NCBI GenBank assembly: GCA_964058845.1
Contig: CAXKVR010000067.1
Location: 25,331 to 89,330 of the forward strand
Length of the DNA: 64,000 nt
Direction of reading: 5' to 3'
Source: Carex sylvatica
Lineage: Eukaryota > Streptophyta > Magnoliopsida > Poales > Cyperaceae
The translations under genes and the position numbers were made by a program. The notes beneath the pieces were generated by a model that had not been told where the DNA came from, ran no database searches, and saw only the letters and a list, made by a program, of their open reading frames with translations. Shown here in pieces: positions 35,432 to 48,612 of the stretch. How positions within the stretch are numbered: the first letter of the stretch is position 1; every line of letters begins with the position of its first letter.

Positions 35432-37177
35432 AACAGCCACTCGTTTCAATTTTCACAATTCACATACAATGCTTAAATTAAAGCATGGATTTATTCTCGT
35501 CTATAAAAGTTTCATAATTATAACTTCTTCTTTTTTAAAGAAAAACAATTTTTTTATTTTCACATTAGCAAATTACGGATTCTTATTCGCCAATTGTAAT
35601 TATTAATTTATGTTGAAATTTCAATTATAATTTTTAATCCAACGTGATAAATTTACTTAATTTTCAAAATGAAGATGCTCTAAATTAAACTTTATTGTTT
35701 TTATGACATATTTAATGTAGATGCTCTTTTACATTTGACCTTTTAAATATTTCATTGTTGAACATTGGAAGGGTGGCAATAAAGACTTTTTATTTATAAA
35801 TAGAATCAGATTTAAATATCTAAACAAGTATACTGGACTTAATTTTTATGAAAAACAGACAGTAAATATAATGAAGTAAAAAAATTGTTTACCTCGTTGT
35901 ATTTTACAACAATCAAATTCAATATATTTATTTCGTTAAAATATTTAAATTTAATGCTATTTTAAAAAAAAAAATCGGCAATACACAATCGTCATTATGT
36001 TCTAAATGAGTTATAAATTAAAATTTATGGACAGCACCTATGAGAACAAAAGAGGAATAAAGCAAATTGGTTATAGCATTATTAAGAATAATTACAAGTT
36101 TCTCTAATATAAAAATTATTCATATTTATCCTCCTTGATCCATGTTTCAGTCAACTCAATTCTATATTTCAGAATTCAGATTCATTTTGGTTTTGTAAAT
36201 TCATATTAGCTTATTTTATTTTGACAGCTGAGACACATCTCGCATCTTTGACCTTTAGAGTTGATTTATTGTTGTCCTTTTGTTTTTTTTTGTTTTTGTT
36301 TTTATTCGTCATTGATTGCTTCTTACCCTTTTTATTTATTACAACCTTTTGCATCTAAATTTCTGAATAAAAGTAAGCAATTTATTAAAGCAGCAAAAAA
36401 GTTGGACCAAAGAACAAGCTTGCTACTTAACATCAATAGTTAAGCTCACTTTAAAAACTAATTATCAATATTAAGTATTATTAATATTCACTATTACATT
36501 TTACAACAAAATCAGTTCTTAATTTAGTGACAAATGCAATGTTTTCTGTGTGAGAAGTCGCTGGTCTGTAACTCAAATAAAAAATTTCTTATAAACACTA
36601 AAACAAGATTGATTTCGTTAAGCCTGGCTGATTTTGATATGTATTGAGATTTGTATGAATGATTTAGATTTATAACCAGTTAAAATTAATGTAAATTTAA
36701 ATTCACTCGCAAAATAAAAACAAAAACAAAAACCATTTGATCTAGTGACAAATGTACATAATAATTAGAAGATAATTGATTCAAAATCCCAATAAATTTA
36801 AAGACTCGCCTTTTATATTTCCTATTAAAAAAATATCACTGGCAAGAATCTCATCGCAGAGCGAATTATTTAGATTGGAAATCGAACATATTTCGATCCG
36901 AAGTCAGTTATTAAACCTCTGCTCCATTAATGGTGTAATTCAATTTTTGGAGGGAATCTCATCTCTCTCAATCCTGTGAGCTATGATTAGGACTCCAAAC
37001 GAATTAAACCAAATCAAATTTATTTTAATTTAAATTTAAGTTTAAAAAAGATTCAAATTGAACTGGTTTAATTTTGTTTCATAACAAACTTCAATTGAAC
37101 AAGTTACAAGTAAATTGTAAAAAAAAAAAATTGAATCAAAATCAAACAAATCACGAAGGCAGCCCTAACAGTGACAA
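35432..37177. other. Intergenic, AT-rich, repeat fragments
   Basis: No gene seen. About 35790-35975 is a small inverted repeat (ATAGAATCAGATTTAAATAT with its complement), with a relative at 56165-56385. About 36050-36480 is a diverged relative of 38580-38960 and 45830-46220. About 36988-37168 resembles the TAGGACTCC...GGCAGCCCTA hAT-type family but lacks a target duplication. Confidence 0.45.
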
Positions 37178-37700
37178 TCAAATAGATTCTTATATAAAAC
37201 CAAAGCCCATAACCAAAATCATTTGATGGGCCGTCTATACTACTATTTAGGCCCAAAACAACATAAACAAGATAGCTACTCAAGAGTCGAGACCTTGAAA
37301 AGAGAAAATATATATATATATTATTTAGTTCTACTTGTACATTGACAATCTGTTTTATGTTGCTAGAAATATTTAACATTCATCTCAATTAGATGACAAT
37401 CAATTAAAATAGAATGAGAGTCATGCAATATTGATGACTCAAAGACATACAAGTTCTGAAATCTTCATAGTAGACACTAGAATTTTATTCATGTATTATT
37501 TTGCTTTTCCTCCTAATTTTCAAGCTGATGTGTTTTGCAACAAGCCGATATAGTATCTAATAATTACTTGCTTTCCACTTTTATTAAAAATATTTATTAT
37601 TTTTTTTAAGTTATTGGAGATAACTAAAATATTACCTTAAAAAAAAAATTAAAACTACTAATACAAAAAATAAATTTATATTATAACCTAATTAAAATTG
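37178..37700. repeat. Partial third copy of the 38.0/45.3-kb segment
   Basis: Matches the first about 500 bp of units 1 and 2 (AGATTCTTATATAAA, GATGGGCCGTCTATACTACT, AAGCTGATGTGTTTTGCAAC). It breaks off near 37700. Confidence 0.8.
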
Positions 37701-39114
37701 CTAATTAATTTATAAGAGCATCTCCAATGTCTTGCAAAATAATTTTCAAAGTCTACGTCTTCCATTTTTTCTCCTATCAGTCAATTTCATTTTCAGTTTC
37801 ATGAATTTGAAAACTTTTATCTCGCTTTCATTTCACTTCAATCAATTACGCTCTTTCAATACACTATTTCATTTCGTTGACGTGGTGTTCAAATGCAATT
37901 GAAAATTCTTTCACCGATATAGCAGTTTTGAAATTGAAGCCTCCAAAATTTCATTTCGATTCTTGACAGCTATATGTAATTGCATGTCCATATAATACCT
38001 AACAATCAAATATAGATTCTTATATAAATCCAAAGTCCCATAACCAAACATCAGTCGATGGGCCGCCTATACTACTATTTAGATCAAAAATAGCATAAAC
38101 AAGATAGCTGCTCAAGAGTTCAGACCTCAAAGAGAAAAAGAAAAAGAAAAAATATTTAGTTCTACTTGTACATTGAATGACAACATGTTTTTGTTGCTAG
38201 AAATATTTAACGTTCATATCAATTAGATGACAATCAATTAAAATAAAATGAAACACATGCAAGTTTGATGACTCAAAGAAATAAAAGTGTCGAAATATTC
38301 ATAGTAAACACTAGGATTTTATTCATATAATATTTTGCTCTTCTTCTTAATTCTCAAGCTGATGTGTTTTGCAACAAGCCGATATAATACCTAATAATCA
38401 CTTGCTTTCCACTTTTATATTATTAAAAATGTTTTATTCAATTTTTTTTTGAGATATTGGAGATAACTAAAAAAATTACCTTAAAAAAAACTTAAATTAA
38501 ATTTGTAGATATATTTTAACCTTTATTATGTAATAAAAGAGACTTACAAACTTAAATCTATGAACATTACTTCTGAGAACAAAAAAGAGTTAAATTAATT
38601 TGGTTATAACATTATAAAAAATAATTATAAGTTTTCCAATATAAAGACTATATTTATCTTTTTTAATATTTTTTCTCAGTCAACTTAATTATAATATTAT
38701 ATATTTTAGATTTTTTTTCTTTGGTAAATTCAAAATGGATGTACGTGTCTTTAATATTTGGAGTATATTTTTAATTCGTGCTTGATTATTATTTGCCATT
38801 TATCGTTTATATTTTATTACAACTTTTTGCATCTAAATTTCTGAAGAAAATTAAGCAATTAAATAAAGCGACAAAAAAAATTGGAGCAAAGAAAAAGATT
38901 AAATATCAATAGTTAAAAGCTCACTAAAAAAACAATCAACAATATTATATTTATATATTAAATATTCAAAATTTCGCTTTACAACATCAGTTTTGTTAAA
39001 ACTCATTCAAATAGTTGATTTATATTACACTAATATAATAATTATAAAGAAAATCAACATTGTTATTAAAAAGAAAAAAAGAAGTTCCTCACAGTTAATT
39101 TGCATAGCCTAATC

Positions 39115-39461
39115 AAATAATCGGATTGGCTTCAAATGACGAATCTAAACTGATGAAATCCATCTACTTTACGGGTGATGCATCTACAAAAAAATTTAAA
39201 TTTTCTAAATAATTTAGTATAAAGTCAAGTGGTTAAAATTAGAAGGCTTATAAATTAATTTTAATGCATTAATTTTTTGAACGTTTTTTACCACTTGACT
39301 CGATACAAAATTAATTCAATTTGTTTTTTTGCACGTAGACGCATCATTTGTAAGGTAGATGAGTTCCCACAATTATGATTCGTCATTTGAAGCCAATCCT
39401 AAAGATTTTATAGTCGAGTTCATAAAATAACTAGGTAAACTTAAGAACTGTGGTTCTATTC
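39115..39461. mobile_element. Foldback MITE, core A, left end lost
   Basis: Right part ends GGTTCTATTC; the interior has GATTCGTCATTTGAAGCC and AAAGTCAAGTGGT. It is the counterpart of the fuller copy at 46433-46777, so this insertion predates the segmental duplication. Confidence 0.7.
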
Positions 39462-39495
39462 ATATGTGTAGAACTGTAGATATATGAAAACTTAC

Positions 39496-39870
39496 GAGTG
39501 AGCCTATGGTACTTATGCATAGTATAGATTGATCGTAATACAAATTAATATTTTTATATTTAAAATCCTAAAGGTTGATCTGAACTGTTCAACAAAATTT
39601 TCATTACTTGGAGGCTAAATTTTATATTTTTTAAAATAGGTAGAAAATCACTTTATGTGAAAATTCTGAACCATAAAAAAACAATGAGTTTCTACCTATC
39701 TTAAAAAATAGTAAAACAATTATAAAAGTTACAAAATTTATTCTATAAGTACATATTTAATATAAAAATAATATTGAATGGTTCAAATCAACAGTTAATA
39801 TTTTAAAATCTAAAATATTAATCTGTATTACGGACCAATCCATACAATACATAGTACCATAGACTCACTC
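39496..39870. mobile_element. Foldback MITE with GAGTGAGYCTATGG ends
   Basis: Inverted ends GAGTGAGCCTATGGTACT / AGTACCATAGACTCACTC and a centre with AATAGGTAGAAA pairing with TTTCTACCTATCTT. A truncated counterpart lies at about 46813-47090 in unit 2. The loop type matches the element at 60829-61215. Confidence 0.75.
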
Positions 39871-40970
39871 AAAACTCATTGCGTGATTCAATTTCATGAG
39901 ATCTCATCTCTCGGTCTCAAAACAATCGAATAATTCTAAAATAAATCGAAGCCCAATAACGAAAATCAGTTAATGGGCCGTCTCTACAACTATTGGGCCC
40001 AAATGATATCATAAAAATAGGTGGGCACCATTCTTGTTAAATTAATTCAAAACAAAAGATGAAGGTTTAATTTATTCAAATTTGAATATTCACACAAAAA
40101 AATTCGATTCGGATTTAAATATGTGACTTAGCACATAATTCTCATGATGACATGTTTTTGTTGCTTGAAATATTTAACCTTTATTTAAATTAGATGACAA
40201 TTAATTAAGATAGGGTGACTGTCAAATGCATGCAAATTCGGTGACCCCAACAAATAAAAGGGCTAAAATTCTCGTAGTAGTTGCCACTAGAATCTTATTC
40301 ATTTATCAAACCAATATAATATCGAATAATTGCTTCTTTTAGTTTTTTTTATTAAAAAATTTATTCAAAATGTTTGAGATATTGGAGATGGCTAAAAGAT
40401 TGCTTTCAATTTTTTTTGAAACTATTAATAACAAATAGTAATTAGTTGAGATCTAATTAAAATTGCTACTTATTTTATAATATATATAAGATAATTCCAA
40501 TGTTATACAAATCAGGCTGAATCATGCGGAATCGATGTGATATATGATCACGTAGGATACAAAATTGGATAGTCGAGACTAAGCAAGTATTTGTTTAGTA
40601 TTATAAAATTTGCAGATAAGACTTTAAATATTATTTATATTCAAAATGAATCAATTATGTATTATATAAAAGTTATATCTATTAATATATCTTTATTTCT
40701 TTCAAAATAATGATTGTTATTACTTTATTATTCATTCTAATTTTCGTAACTTTTGTGAGTCATTCATTTTTCATTAAGGACATAGTTTATTGTTATTACA
40801 AAATAATCTTGATTCCTTTCTAATAAATTCAATATTATTATTTTATTTGGATTTTAAATTTAATATATTTTTATAAATTCGGTCTTATACTACATTATTG
40901 AATGTGTATGGGCAAATTTTTACAAATATTAAAAAATATGAATATTTTATAATAATTTTTGTATATTCAT

Positions 40971-42920
40971 TGTTGCACCAGAAATGTATAGTACAAAGTT
41001 TCAGTACAGCAAACTGTACCTTTTAACCTTAAATACACTTTCAGTTCAGATTGCAAGTATACAATTCTACCGTGTAGTATATTATCGGGTATCGATCTAC
41101 AGGGAATATGGACAATTACTAGGTTTAGACTTTATTAATTAATTTCAGAAAATAATAAAAAGAAGTAAGTGCAATAAAAGTAGAATTGGGAGGTTTGTTC
41201 ATTATAACTTCCTAAGGTTTGGGTTCAATACCCGAGAAGAGGAGGTTTAAAACAATAAAAGTAAAAAAGAAAAGTAAAATAGAATCTTGGTTGCTTTTAA
41301 GAATTGGAAAGATCTAGAGGTATTTGGTTTACAATCCCTTGTTAATTTTATCTATTCGGTATTGTTTAAATTCATGTATGATTTGATGAGGTTTCTAACT
41401 TAATATGTCATTAAGGGTCATTTTCGTGAATTAATAACGTGCCTAAGCAATTCGAACTTCACAGTTACGTTATTCATCCTAGCTACCTAGACTATAAGCT
41501 CTTGTTAGTCTCTCCTCTCCTCAAATATTGGTACTTCACAGTTGCGTCCTTCATACCAATATCCGATTCAATTTGAGATGTCCTAATAAGGGTATGACTT
41601 CACGGTTACGTCTTTCACCAAGTCCCTAACCCTAATTTATGTAGTTTCGGTCTGATTTCGCAGTTGGTTAGACCTTAATCAAAACCTAAGGTATTTGTGT
41701 TCATAATTGGTACTCTCCTCTCGTCCTAACTTCTTTGGCTCTTTCGAATCCAAAGCGGAACTACATCGATTTTAAGTACTAATTATGTAGTTAACACAAA
41801 TTATAAATCTCAGAAATTAGCATCAAATTCCATAAAACAATCATAATAAAAATAAATAACCGAATAAGATACAATTAAACAAGTTCATGCATTGACCTAA
41901 ACCCCTAGAGAGAAAACTAGCCTCTCATGGAGATGCAAGTATTCAACAAAGAATTCATTACAAAAGATTGGCTAAAATAAAGAGAAATTAAATAGAGAAA
42001 TAGATTACACCATTCTCTAGATGAATAACCCTTATTCTTGCATTATTCTTGAAATCTTCTTCTTCTTCCTCCTTGAATTGCTTCCTTGATTGCAGAATTT
42101 TACGCTAAGTATTGGTGGAGATGAGATTTTGAGAGATGAGATTGATCTTTGCGAAGAGATCTCCCTCCAAAGAGAGATACCCCTCCGAAGAGCCATCCTT
42201 GAATGAGAAAGAACTCCATCTTTTCTAGCAAAAAACTATGCCCAATCAAGAGGCATAGTTGTGGAGTGAGTGGGGTTAGTGGGTGCTATTTTTGAATTAT
42301 TTTTCAGGCTGTCTTGTCCAAGTTTAGCTGTCAAAAAATATCTCAGGCTCACTAAAAATAGAAACCGTATTGAAAACGTGTATTTTTGACTGTCTGCGGG
42401 TCCACTGCATCCGCACTGACTCCAAGTTTCTTTTTTTAGATTCTCAGGTTGTACATCTTCTCGTTGGCTTTCTGAAAAGTGGTTATATGCCCAAAACGGA
42501 GTTACGAGTCAAAAGTTGTGGCCGTTTTAAGTTCAGACTCTATTTTTGGCTCTGCTACAGTGCGTCCGCACTGGGCTCAGTTTTTTTCTGTGTGACCAGA
42601 GTGCGGCTGTATCGATATCCGTGCATCTGCACGGATTTTGATAAATAACTTATTATACCTTTTTAAAATTGGCGCGCATCCAGAAATCAATCTAAGTACT
42701 TAGTATGTCCGTATCGAAAATCGTGCATCCGCACTGGGCATTTTTCATCGTTTTTCTTTGTTTTTCTTCATTTTTCTTCGTTTTCTGAAAATTAAAATCA
42801 AACAAATGCAGTAACTTGATTCTAGGTGTATTCTATTCTCTTTATATTCAAAATAAAAGATATTTGGTATTATTTCATGATGAAAACTAGATCGAATATG
42901 TATGTAATTTATGCTTATCA
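40971..42920. mobile_element. Solo LTR of an LTR retrotransposon, 1950 bp
   Basis: Begins TGTTGCACCAG and ends ATGCTTATCA, i.e. TG...CA. It is flanked by identical 5-bp target duplications ttcat (40966-40970 and 42921-42925). No gag/pol, primer-binding site or polypurine tract is present, so only one LTR remains. The 5' part (TACCGTGTAGTATATTATCG, CTACAGGGAATATGGACAAT) and the ending resemble large LTRs of plant Ty3/gypsy Tat/Ogre-type elements, from memory. It contains repeated TTCACAGTTACGT and GCATCCGCACTG words and a short open frame (42370-42648) of no known family. Unit 2 lacks it. Confidence 0.85.
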
Positions 42921-43176
42921 TTCATACATATGTGTGTGTGAGTATTTAATAAATCAGTAATAATCAGTTGATCCGTCGGTCCAATCAGTAAACCGTTGAC
43001 TCAAAACTTCAAAACTTTATCGAGTTGATATCTTGTCCGATTCTAATAAAAACATTGAATAATTCAATTAAAGTTAGTAAGGAAAAAATATAAAACTCCA
43101 AAATATTTAGTCGGCCTTTTATTTCTGATATTGCTTTTATTGTTGAAATATTCGTCGGATATATATATATATATAC

Positions 43177-43594
43177 AGAGTAAGTCTACCATACATTGCA
43201 ATGCATAGGCACCTCTATGCATTGGACTATAAATCACGGATTCAAAATCCAAATGACCGATCCAAACCGTTCATCTTGTTCTCCATATTAATATGTGCTT
43301 GGAGACCAAATTTTATATTTTTTGGAATTTGTTTACTATTTATTAAGTCACTTTGAAAATCACTGATCCAACGGTGCCTTTTGATTTTACTGTAACCGTT
43401 GGATCAGCGATTTTCAATGTGGCTTAATAAATAGTAAAAAAATTCTAAAAAATATAAAATTTGGTCTCCAAGCACATATTAATATGGAGAACAAGATGAA
43501 CGATTTGGATCGGTCATTTAAACTTTGAATATGGTAATTTATAGTCTAATGCATAGAGGTGCCTATGCATTGCAATGTATGGTAGACTTACTCT
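43177..43594. mobile_element. Foldback MITE, core B, AGAGTAAGTCTACC ends
   Basis: 418 bp with ends AGAGTAAGTCTACCATAC / complement and a nested TTGCAATGCATAGG hairpin in each end. The core has GGAGACCAAATTTTATATTT and GATCCAACGGTGCC. Target duplications atatatac (43169-43176, 43595-43602). The same sequence in unit 2 (49010-49040) reads straight through one atatatac, an empty site. Confidence 0.92.
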
Positions 43595-44179
43595 ATATAT
43601 ACAACTATATATATAAAAAAGAGAGGAGTAAAGATAACATGACCTGTTCAAGTTTAGAATTATGTTTTAGAATTTATTTATTTTCAAATTTCAATTTTTT
43701 GTTAAAAGCTTATAATAGTTTTATTATTTGAGATCCTGACTTTAAAGAATTTGATTGTCATCGAAAATAGCTTTTAAAACTATTTGAACGATGGATAATT
43801 TAGATAGTTGTATATACTTGATCATTTATGTAATATAATAGATTGTTATAGCTTTTCTCTCACAGAAAAAAAATGAAATATAAAGATTTTTTATTTATTA
43901 ATTTAAGTCTTCAATGATTATTGTGACAGAACATTCTCTTCTATTTATATGATTTCTTGAATTTAAAATTTTCTATTAAAAAATAATACAAAATCTAGCT
44001 AAATTGCTTCTAGCGAAGTTTGATCAATCAATTTGTTATTGTTTTAACTCTATAAATAAATAGAAAAAAGCAAACAAAATTAAAGCCATATTAGATACAA
44101 TAAAAAATATATATAAGGGTTAACAGAAAATTGAAGAAAAATTTCAAGAATAAATAGAAAATAAACCCTAAAAAAAATA

Positions 44180-44640
44180 AACTGCTGCTTAGAATTGAAA
44201 CAGCTTGCCATGTCGTGCCGTGATTAACACGTTGTAACTTTGGTATAGTGTTTTGCTATGATCAAGTTAATTTTTCACGTGCCGTAATCAAAATATCAAG
44301 GGATGATCACGGCACGCAAATGGTCACGACACGTGAGTCACGCTGTGTCTAAACGTACCATGACAAAACGTGTCTCGCGTGACCATATAATCATAATTTA
44401 TATTAACTTATTTTAAATTCACCATTTAGTCAAGATCTAACAGTCCTACTTAACGTGACTCGCGTGACTACGTACTTTGTCGTGACTAAATCTTTCGCAT
44501 GACGTACTGTGCCAAGTTTTCAAAAAATAATCACAGCATATAACCGACACACGTGCCGTACCATTACGTAACCGTACTGTTCCGTAACGAAGCCAGCTCC
44601 GTTGTGCCACTTTTCTCACTCTACTGCTGCTCCTGAGTCC
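44180..44640. repeat. CACGTG/GTGCCGT-rich dispersed repeat
   Basis: Dense GTGCCGTGATTA, CACGCAAATGGTCACG and CACGTGAGTCACGC words. The unit 2 counterpart is 49600-50040. Shorter relatives: 3770-3830, 5620-5690, 56640-56760 and 63660-63790. Possibly the edge of an unidentified transposon family. Confidence 0.6.
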
Positions 44641-44825
44641 TTACCGGATGCAGACATAGATCTCCAATTTAGGCAGAACAATCTAGCAAATCTGAACCAT
44701 TGCCTCAAAATCACCTGAATAATCTAACCCAATCTCAATCAAGCGATGGATAATTGCACGAAATCACAAAAATCTTCGATCATTGTTGGACTGAATCCGA
44801 AATGAAGCAAGTGGTGCTCTTTCAT

Positions 44826-45220
44826 GAGTATGACTAGTATAACATGAGTGTCATTTAAACCTATATAGTACCAACTACAAAATCTATCGAATCGACTTTA
44901 AAAGATGAATCCAAATCGTTCAAATCGTTCTACTTTATTAGTTGTACGTTTACATTCAAATTTATAAATTTTCGAATTTATTTAGTATCAAGTCAAGCGG
45001 TCAAATAAGTGACTTTTTAAGTTAATTTTAATACATTTATTTTTCAACATTTTTACAGCTTGATTTGATACTAAAATAATTCGAAAATATAAAAATTTGC
45101 ATGTAAACACATCACTCATAAAGTAAATCAGTTTGAACGGTTTTGATTAATCGTTTAAAATCTATTCAATTAATTTTAAAATTAGTATCATATAACACCA
45201 ATATCATACTAGTCAGACTC
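44826..45220. mobile_element. Foldback MITE, core A, GAGTATGACTAG ends
   Basis: 395 bp with ends GAGTATGACTAGTATAACAT / complement-like ATATCATACTAGTCAGACTC. The 9-bp duplications ctctttcat (44817-44825) and ctcttttat (45221-45229) differ by one base. Unit 2 at 50248-50270 has one ctctttcat and no insert. Closest relative: 58926-59333. Confidence 0.9.
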
Positions 45221-46432
45221 CTCTTTTATTGTCTGCTTCCGTGGCGCAAAATCATCACCAAAATTAAATCCAAAGCCCCATAACTGTAACAATCAAATAT
45301 AGATTCTTTAATAAATTCAAAGCCCCATAACCAAAAATCAGTGAATGGGTTGTCTCTACTACTATTAGGCCCAAAATAGCATAATCAAGATAGCTGCTCA
45401 AGAGTCCAGACCTTGAAGAGAAAAAAAAAAAAATTATTTAGTTCTACTTGTACATTGAATGACAACCTGTTTTTGTTTCTAGAAATATTTAACATTAATT
45501 CATTCCAATTAGATGACAATCAATTAAAATAGAATGATAGGCATGCAACTTTGATGACTCAAAGACATACAAGTGCTGAAATTTACATACTAAACACTAG
45601 GATTTTATTCATGTATCATTTTGCTTTTTTTCCTAATTTTCAAGCTGATGTGTTTTGCAACAAACCGATATAATATCTAATAATTACTGGCTTTCCACTT
45701 TTTTTTATTAAAAATGTTTATTCAAATTTTTTTTTTTTAAGTTATTGGAGATAACTAAAATATTACCTTTAAAAAAACTAAAAGTAAATTTGTAGAGACA
45801 TGTAAACTTAAATTTATAAAAATAACATTTGGGACAAATACTGTAATAAAACAATTTGGTTATAACAGTATTAAGAATAATTATAAGTCTCCCAATATAA
45901 ACATATTTCATATTTATCTTTTTTGATATTTTTTTCTCAGTTAACTTAATTATTTATAATATTATATTTTTCAATTTTTTTTCTTTGGTAAATTCAAAAT
46001 AGATGTACCTATCTTTAATCTTTGGAGTATATTTTTTAATTCGTGCTTGATTGTTTCTTGCCACTTCTCGTTTATATTTTATTACAACTTTTTGCATCTA
46101 AATTTTTGAAGAAAATTAAGCTAAATAAAGCAACAAAAAAATTAGACCAAATAAAAAGCTTCCTACTGAATTGAATATCAATAGTTAAAGTTCACTCAAA
46201 ACCAATTATCAATATATATTATATTTATATATTAATATTCCCTATTTCGCTTTACAACATCAGTTTTGTTAAAACTCATTCAAATAGTTGATTTAGATTA
46301 CACTAATAAAGTAATAATTATAAAGAAAATTAACATTGTTATTAAAAAAAAAAGTTCCTCACAGTTAATTTGCATAGCCTAATCGAAATAGTACCTCGTA
46401 CATATTTTCATAAATATTTATAGAGTAGAATT

Positions 46433-46777
46433 AGAGTATTTTTAAGTTCACTTAAGTTTCTTTGTGATTTCACTGTAAAATCTATTGGATTGATTTTAAT
46501 TGACAAATCTGAACTGTTGAAACTCATCTACTTTACGAGTGATAAAAGTCAAGCGGTCAAAATTAGAAGGTTTATAAATTAATTTTAATGCATTAATTTT
46601 TTGAATATTTTTTACCACTTGACTCGATGCAAAATTAATTTTTTTTGCACGTAGACGCATTACTCGTAAATTAAATGAGTTTCCACGGTTATAATTCGTT
46701 ATTTGAAATCAATCAAATATATTTTAAAATTGAGTTCACTAAAGAGCTAGATAAACTTAAGAACTCTAGTTCTATTC
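46433..46777. mobile_element. Foldback MITE, core A, GAGTAGAATTAG ends
   Basis: 345 bp; ends GAGTAGAATTAGAGT / CTCTAGTTCTATTC. Possible 9-bp duplication atatttata/atatgtgta (two mismatches). Present in both duplication units, hence older than the duplication. Confidence 0.75.
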
Positions 46778-47763
46778 ATATGTGTAGAACTGTAGATATG
46801 TGAAAACTTATGAGTGAGTCTATAGTCCGTAATACAAATTAATATTTTCGTTTTTAAGATTTTAATAGTCGATTCATATGAATATGTACTTGCATATCAA
46901 TTTTATATTTTTTAAGATAGATATAAAATCACTTTATCTAAAAATTATGTACCATAAAAAATAGTGAGTTTCTTCCTATCTTAAAAAAATAGTAAAAAAT
47001 TATAAAAGTTATAAAATTCGTTCTATAAGTACATATTTATATAAAAATAATGTTAAATAGTTTAAATTACGGTTAGTATTTTTAAAATTAAAATCGAAAG
47101 CCCGATAACAAAATCCGTTAATGGGCCGTCTCTACAACTATTTGGCCCAAATAACATAATAAAAATAGCAGGGCACTTTTTTTGTTAAATTAATTCAAAA
47201 CAAAAGATTAAGGTTTAATTTAGTCAAATTTGAATATTCACAAAAAAAAAAAATACGATTCGGATTTAAATCTGTGACCTAGCACATAATTCTCATGATG
47301 ACATGTTTTTGTTGCTTTAAATATTTAACCTTCATTTCAATTATATGACAATCAATTAAGATAGAATGATTGTGAAACGCATGCAAATTCGGTGACCCCA
47401 ACAAATAAAAGGGCTGAAAATCTCGTAGTTGCTGATATGTTTTGCAGCAAAACCGATATAATATCGAATGATTGGTTCTTTTAGTTTTTTTATTATTGAA
47501 AGTTTTATTCAAAATGTTTGAGATATTGGAGATGGCTAAAAGATGATTTTCAAAGTTTTTCTGAAACTATTAATAACATAAAGTATATTTAGTTGATAGC
47601 CTAATTAAAATTGTTACTAATTTCATAACATATAGGTGTAAATTTCAGTATTAAAATGGGTTGAATCGGACGGTTAGACCGAAATAAATTAGATCTGATA
47701 TTCTTTTTTTTTTGATTTTTTTTAATTTTGCATCTAAAAAGGGTTTTAAGTCGGTTGGTAAAA

Positions 47764-47857
47764 GGCTTTGAGTCTTAAATGGGCTTAGATTAGGAAGAAT
47801 TTAAAACACTGGCTTTGAGCCTTAAATGGGCTTAGATTAGGAAGAATTTAAAACACT
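47764..47857. repeat. 47-bp perfect-type tandem duplication
   Basis: Two copies, 47764-47810 and 47811-47857, differing by one base (AGTCTTAAATGG versus AGCCTTAAATGG). Confidence 0.95.
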
Positions 47858-48253
47858 GAATCGCAATTTGATTAGCGCCCTGTGCTATAACAAATGTGTT
47901 TCACTCTGCAATTTAACTAATAAAGATTGAGGCTATCAGGATATGGTACTATGTATAATGGATAATGCACATTGACCCGTCTAGTGAATCAGTAAAAATA
48001 GGATTTATAAACATATTCTTGTAAAACACAACTAATGTTTTTTTTTTAAATTGTTTTTCAGATTTTTTTTTTTTCAATTTTATGTGCTATTTTGATGCGT
48101 TAAACAAAAGAGAAATATAAAATGGCCACTTTATCCGTACATTATCACTTGAGATACAAAGTTGAATGGCTAAGTTACTATTTGTTTAGTTTTATAAAAT
48201 TTGTAAATAAGACTTTAAATATTATGTATATTCAAAATGAATCGACTATGTAT

Positions 48254-48612
48254 GAGTAGAACTAGTGTTTTTAAGTTCATCAAATTTCTGAGTGAACTCA
48301 AGTATAAAATCTATCAAATCGGTTTCAAACGATGAATCCGAACTATTAAAATCTGCCTACCTTATGAGTGATGCATCTACATATGAAAGTTTTAAATATT
48401 TAAATTAATTTAGTATACAGTTCAAGCAGTCAAAATTAGTAGGTTAATAAGTTAATTTTAATACATTCATTTTTTGAACGTTTTTTGACCACTTCCCTAT
48501 GAAAAATTAATTTTTTTAAATATAGACACATCACTAGTAAGTTAGGTAGGTTTCAACAATTTAGATTCATCATTTGAAGCCAATTTGACGGATTTTAGAC
48601 TTAAATTCACAT
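48254..48612. mobile_element. Foldback MITE, core A, right end truncated
   Basis: Starts GAGTAGAACTAGTG and keeps the core (GATGAATCCGAACT, CATCACTAGTAAG), but the right-hand terminus is lost near 48612. Unit 1 has no insert at the matching site (after ATGTAT near 40655), so this copy came after the duplication. Confidence 0.7.

Larger units (their letters stand above)
38003..45270. repeat. Tandem segmental duplication, unit 1
   Basis: Homologous in order to 45271-50305. Shared blocks: 38003-39110 with 45290-46385, 39945-40480 with 47090-47640, 40600-40680 with 48190-48250, 42921-43176 plus 43603-44170 with 48781-49580, and 44180-44825 plus 45221-45270 with 49600-50305. It was enlarged by a solo LTR (40971-42920) and foldback MITEs at 43177-43594 and 44826-45220, which unit 2 lacks. 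Non-coding throughout. Confidence 0.88.

Noticed and set aside
42370..42648. 92-codon open frame as a gene
   Set aside because: Lies wholly inside the solo LTR, matches no family, and arises from the GCATCCGCACTG-rich part.
40971..42920. Full LTR retrotransposon
   Set aside because: No second LTR, primer-binding site, gag or pol in the flanks.
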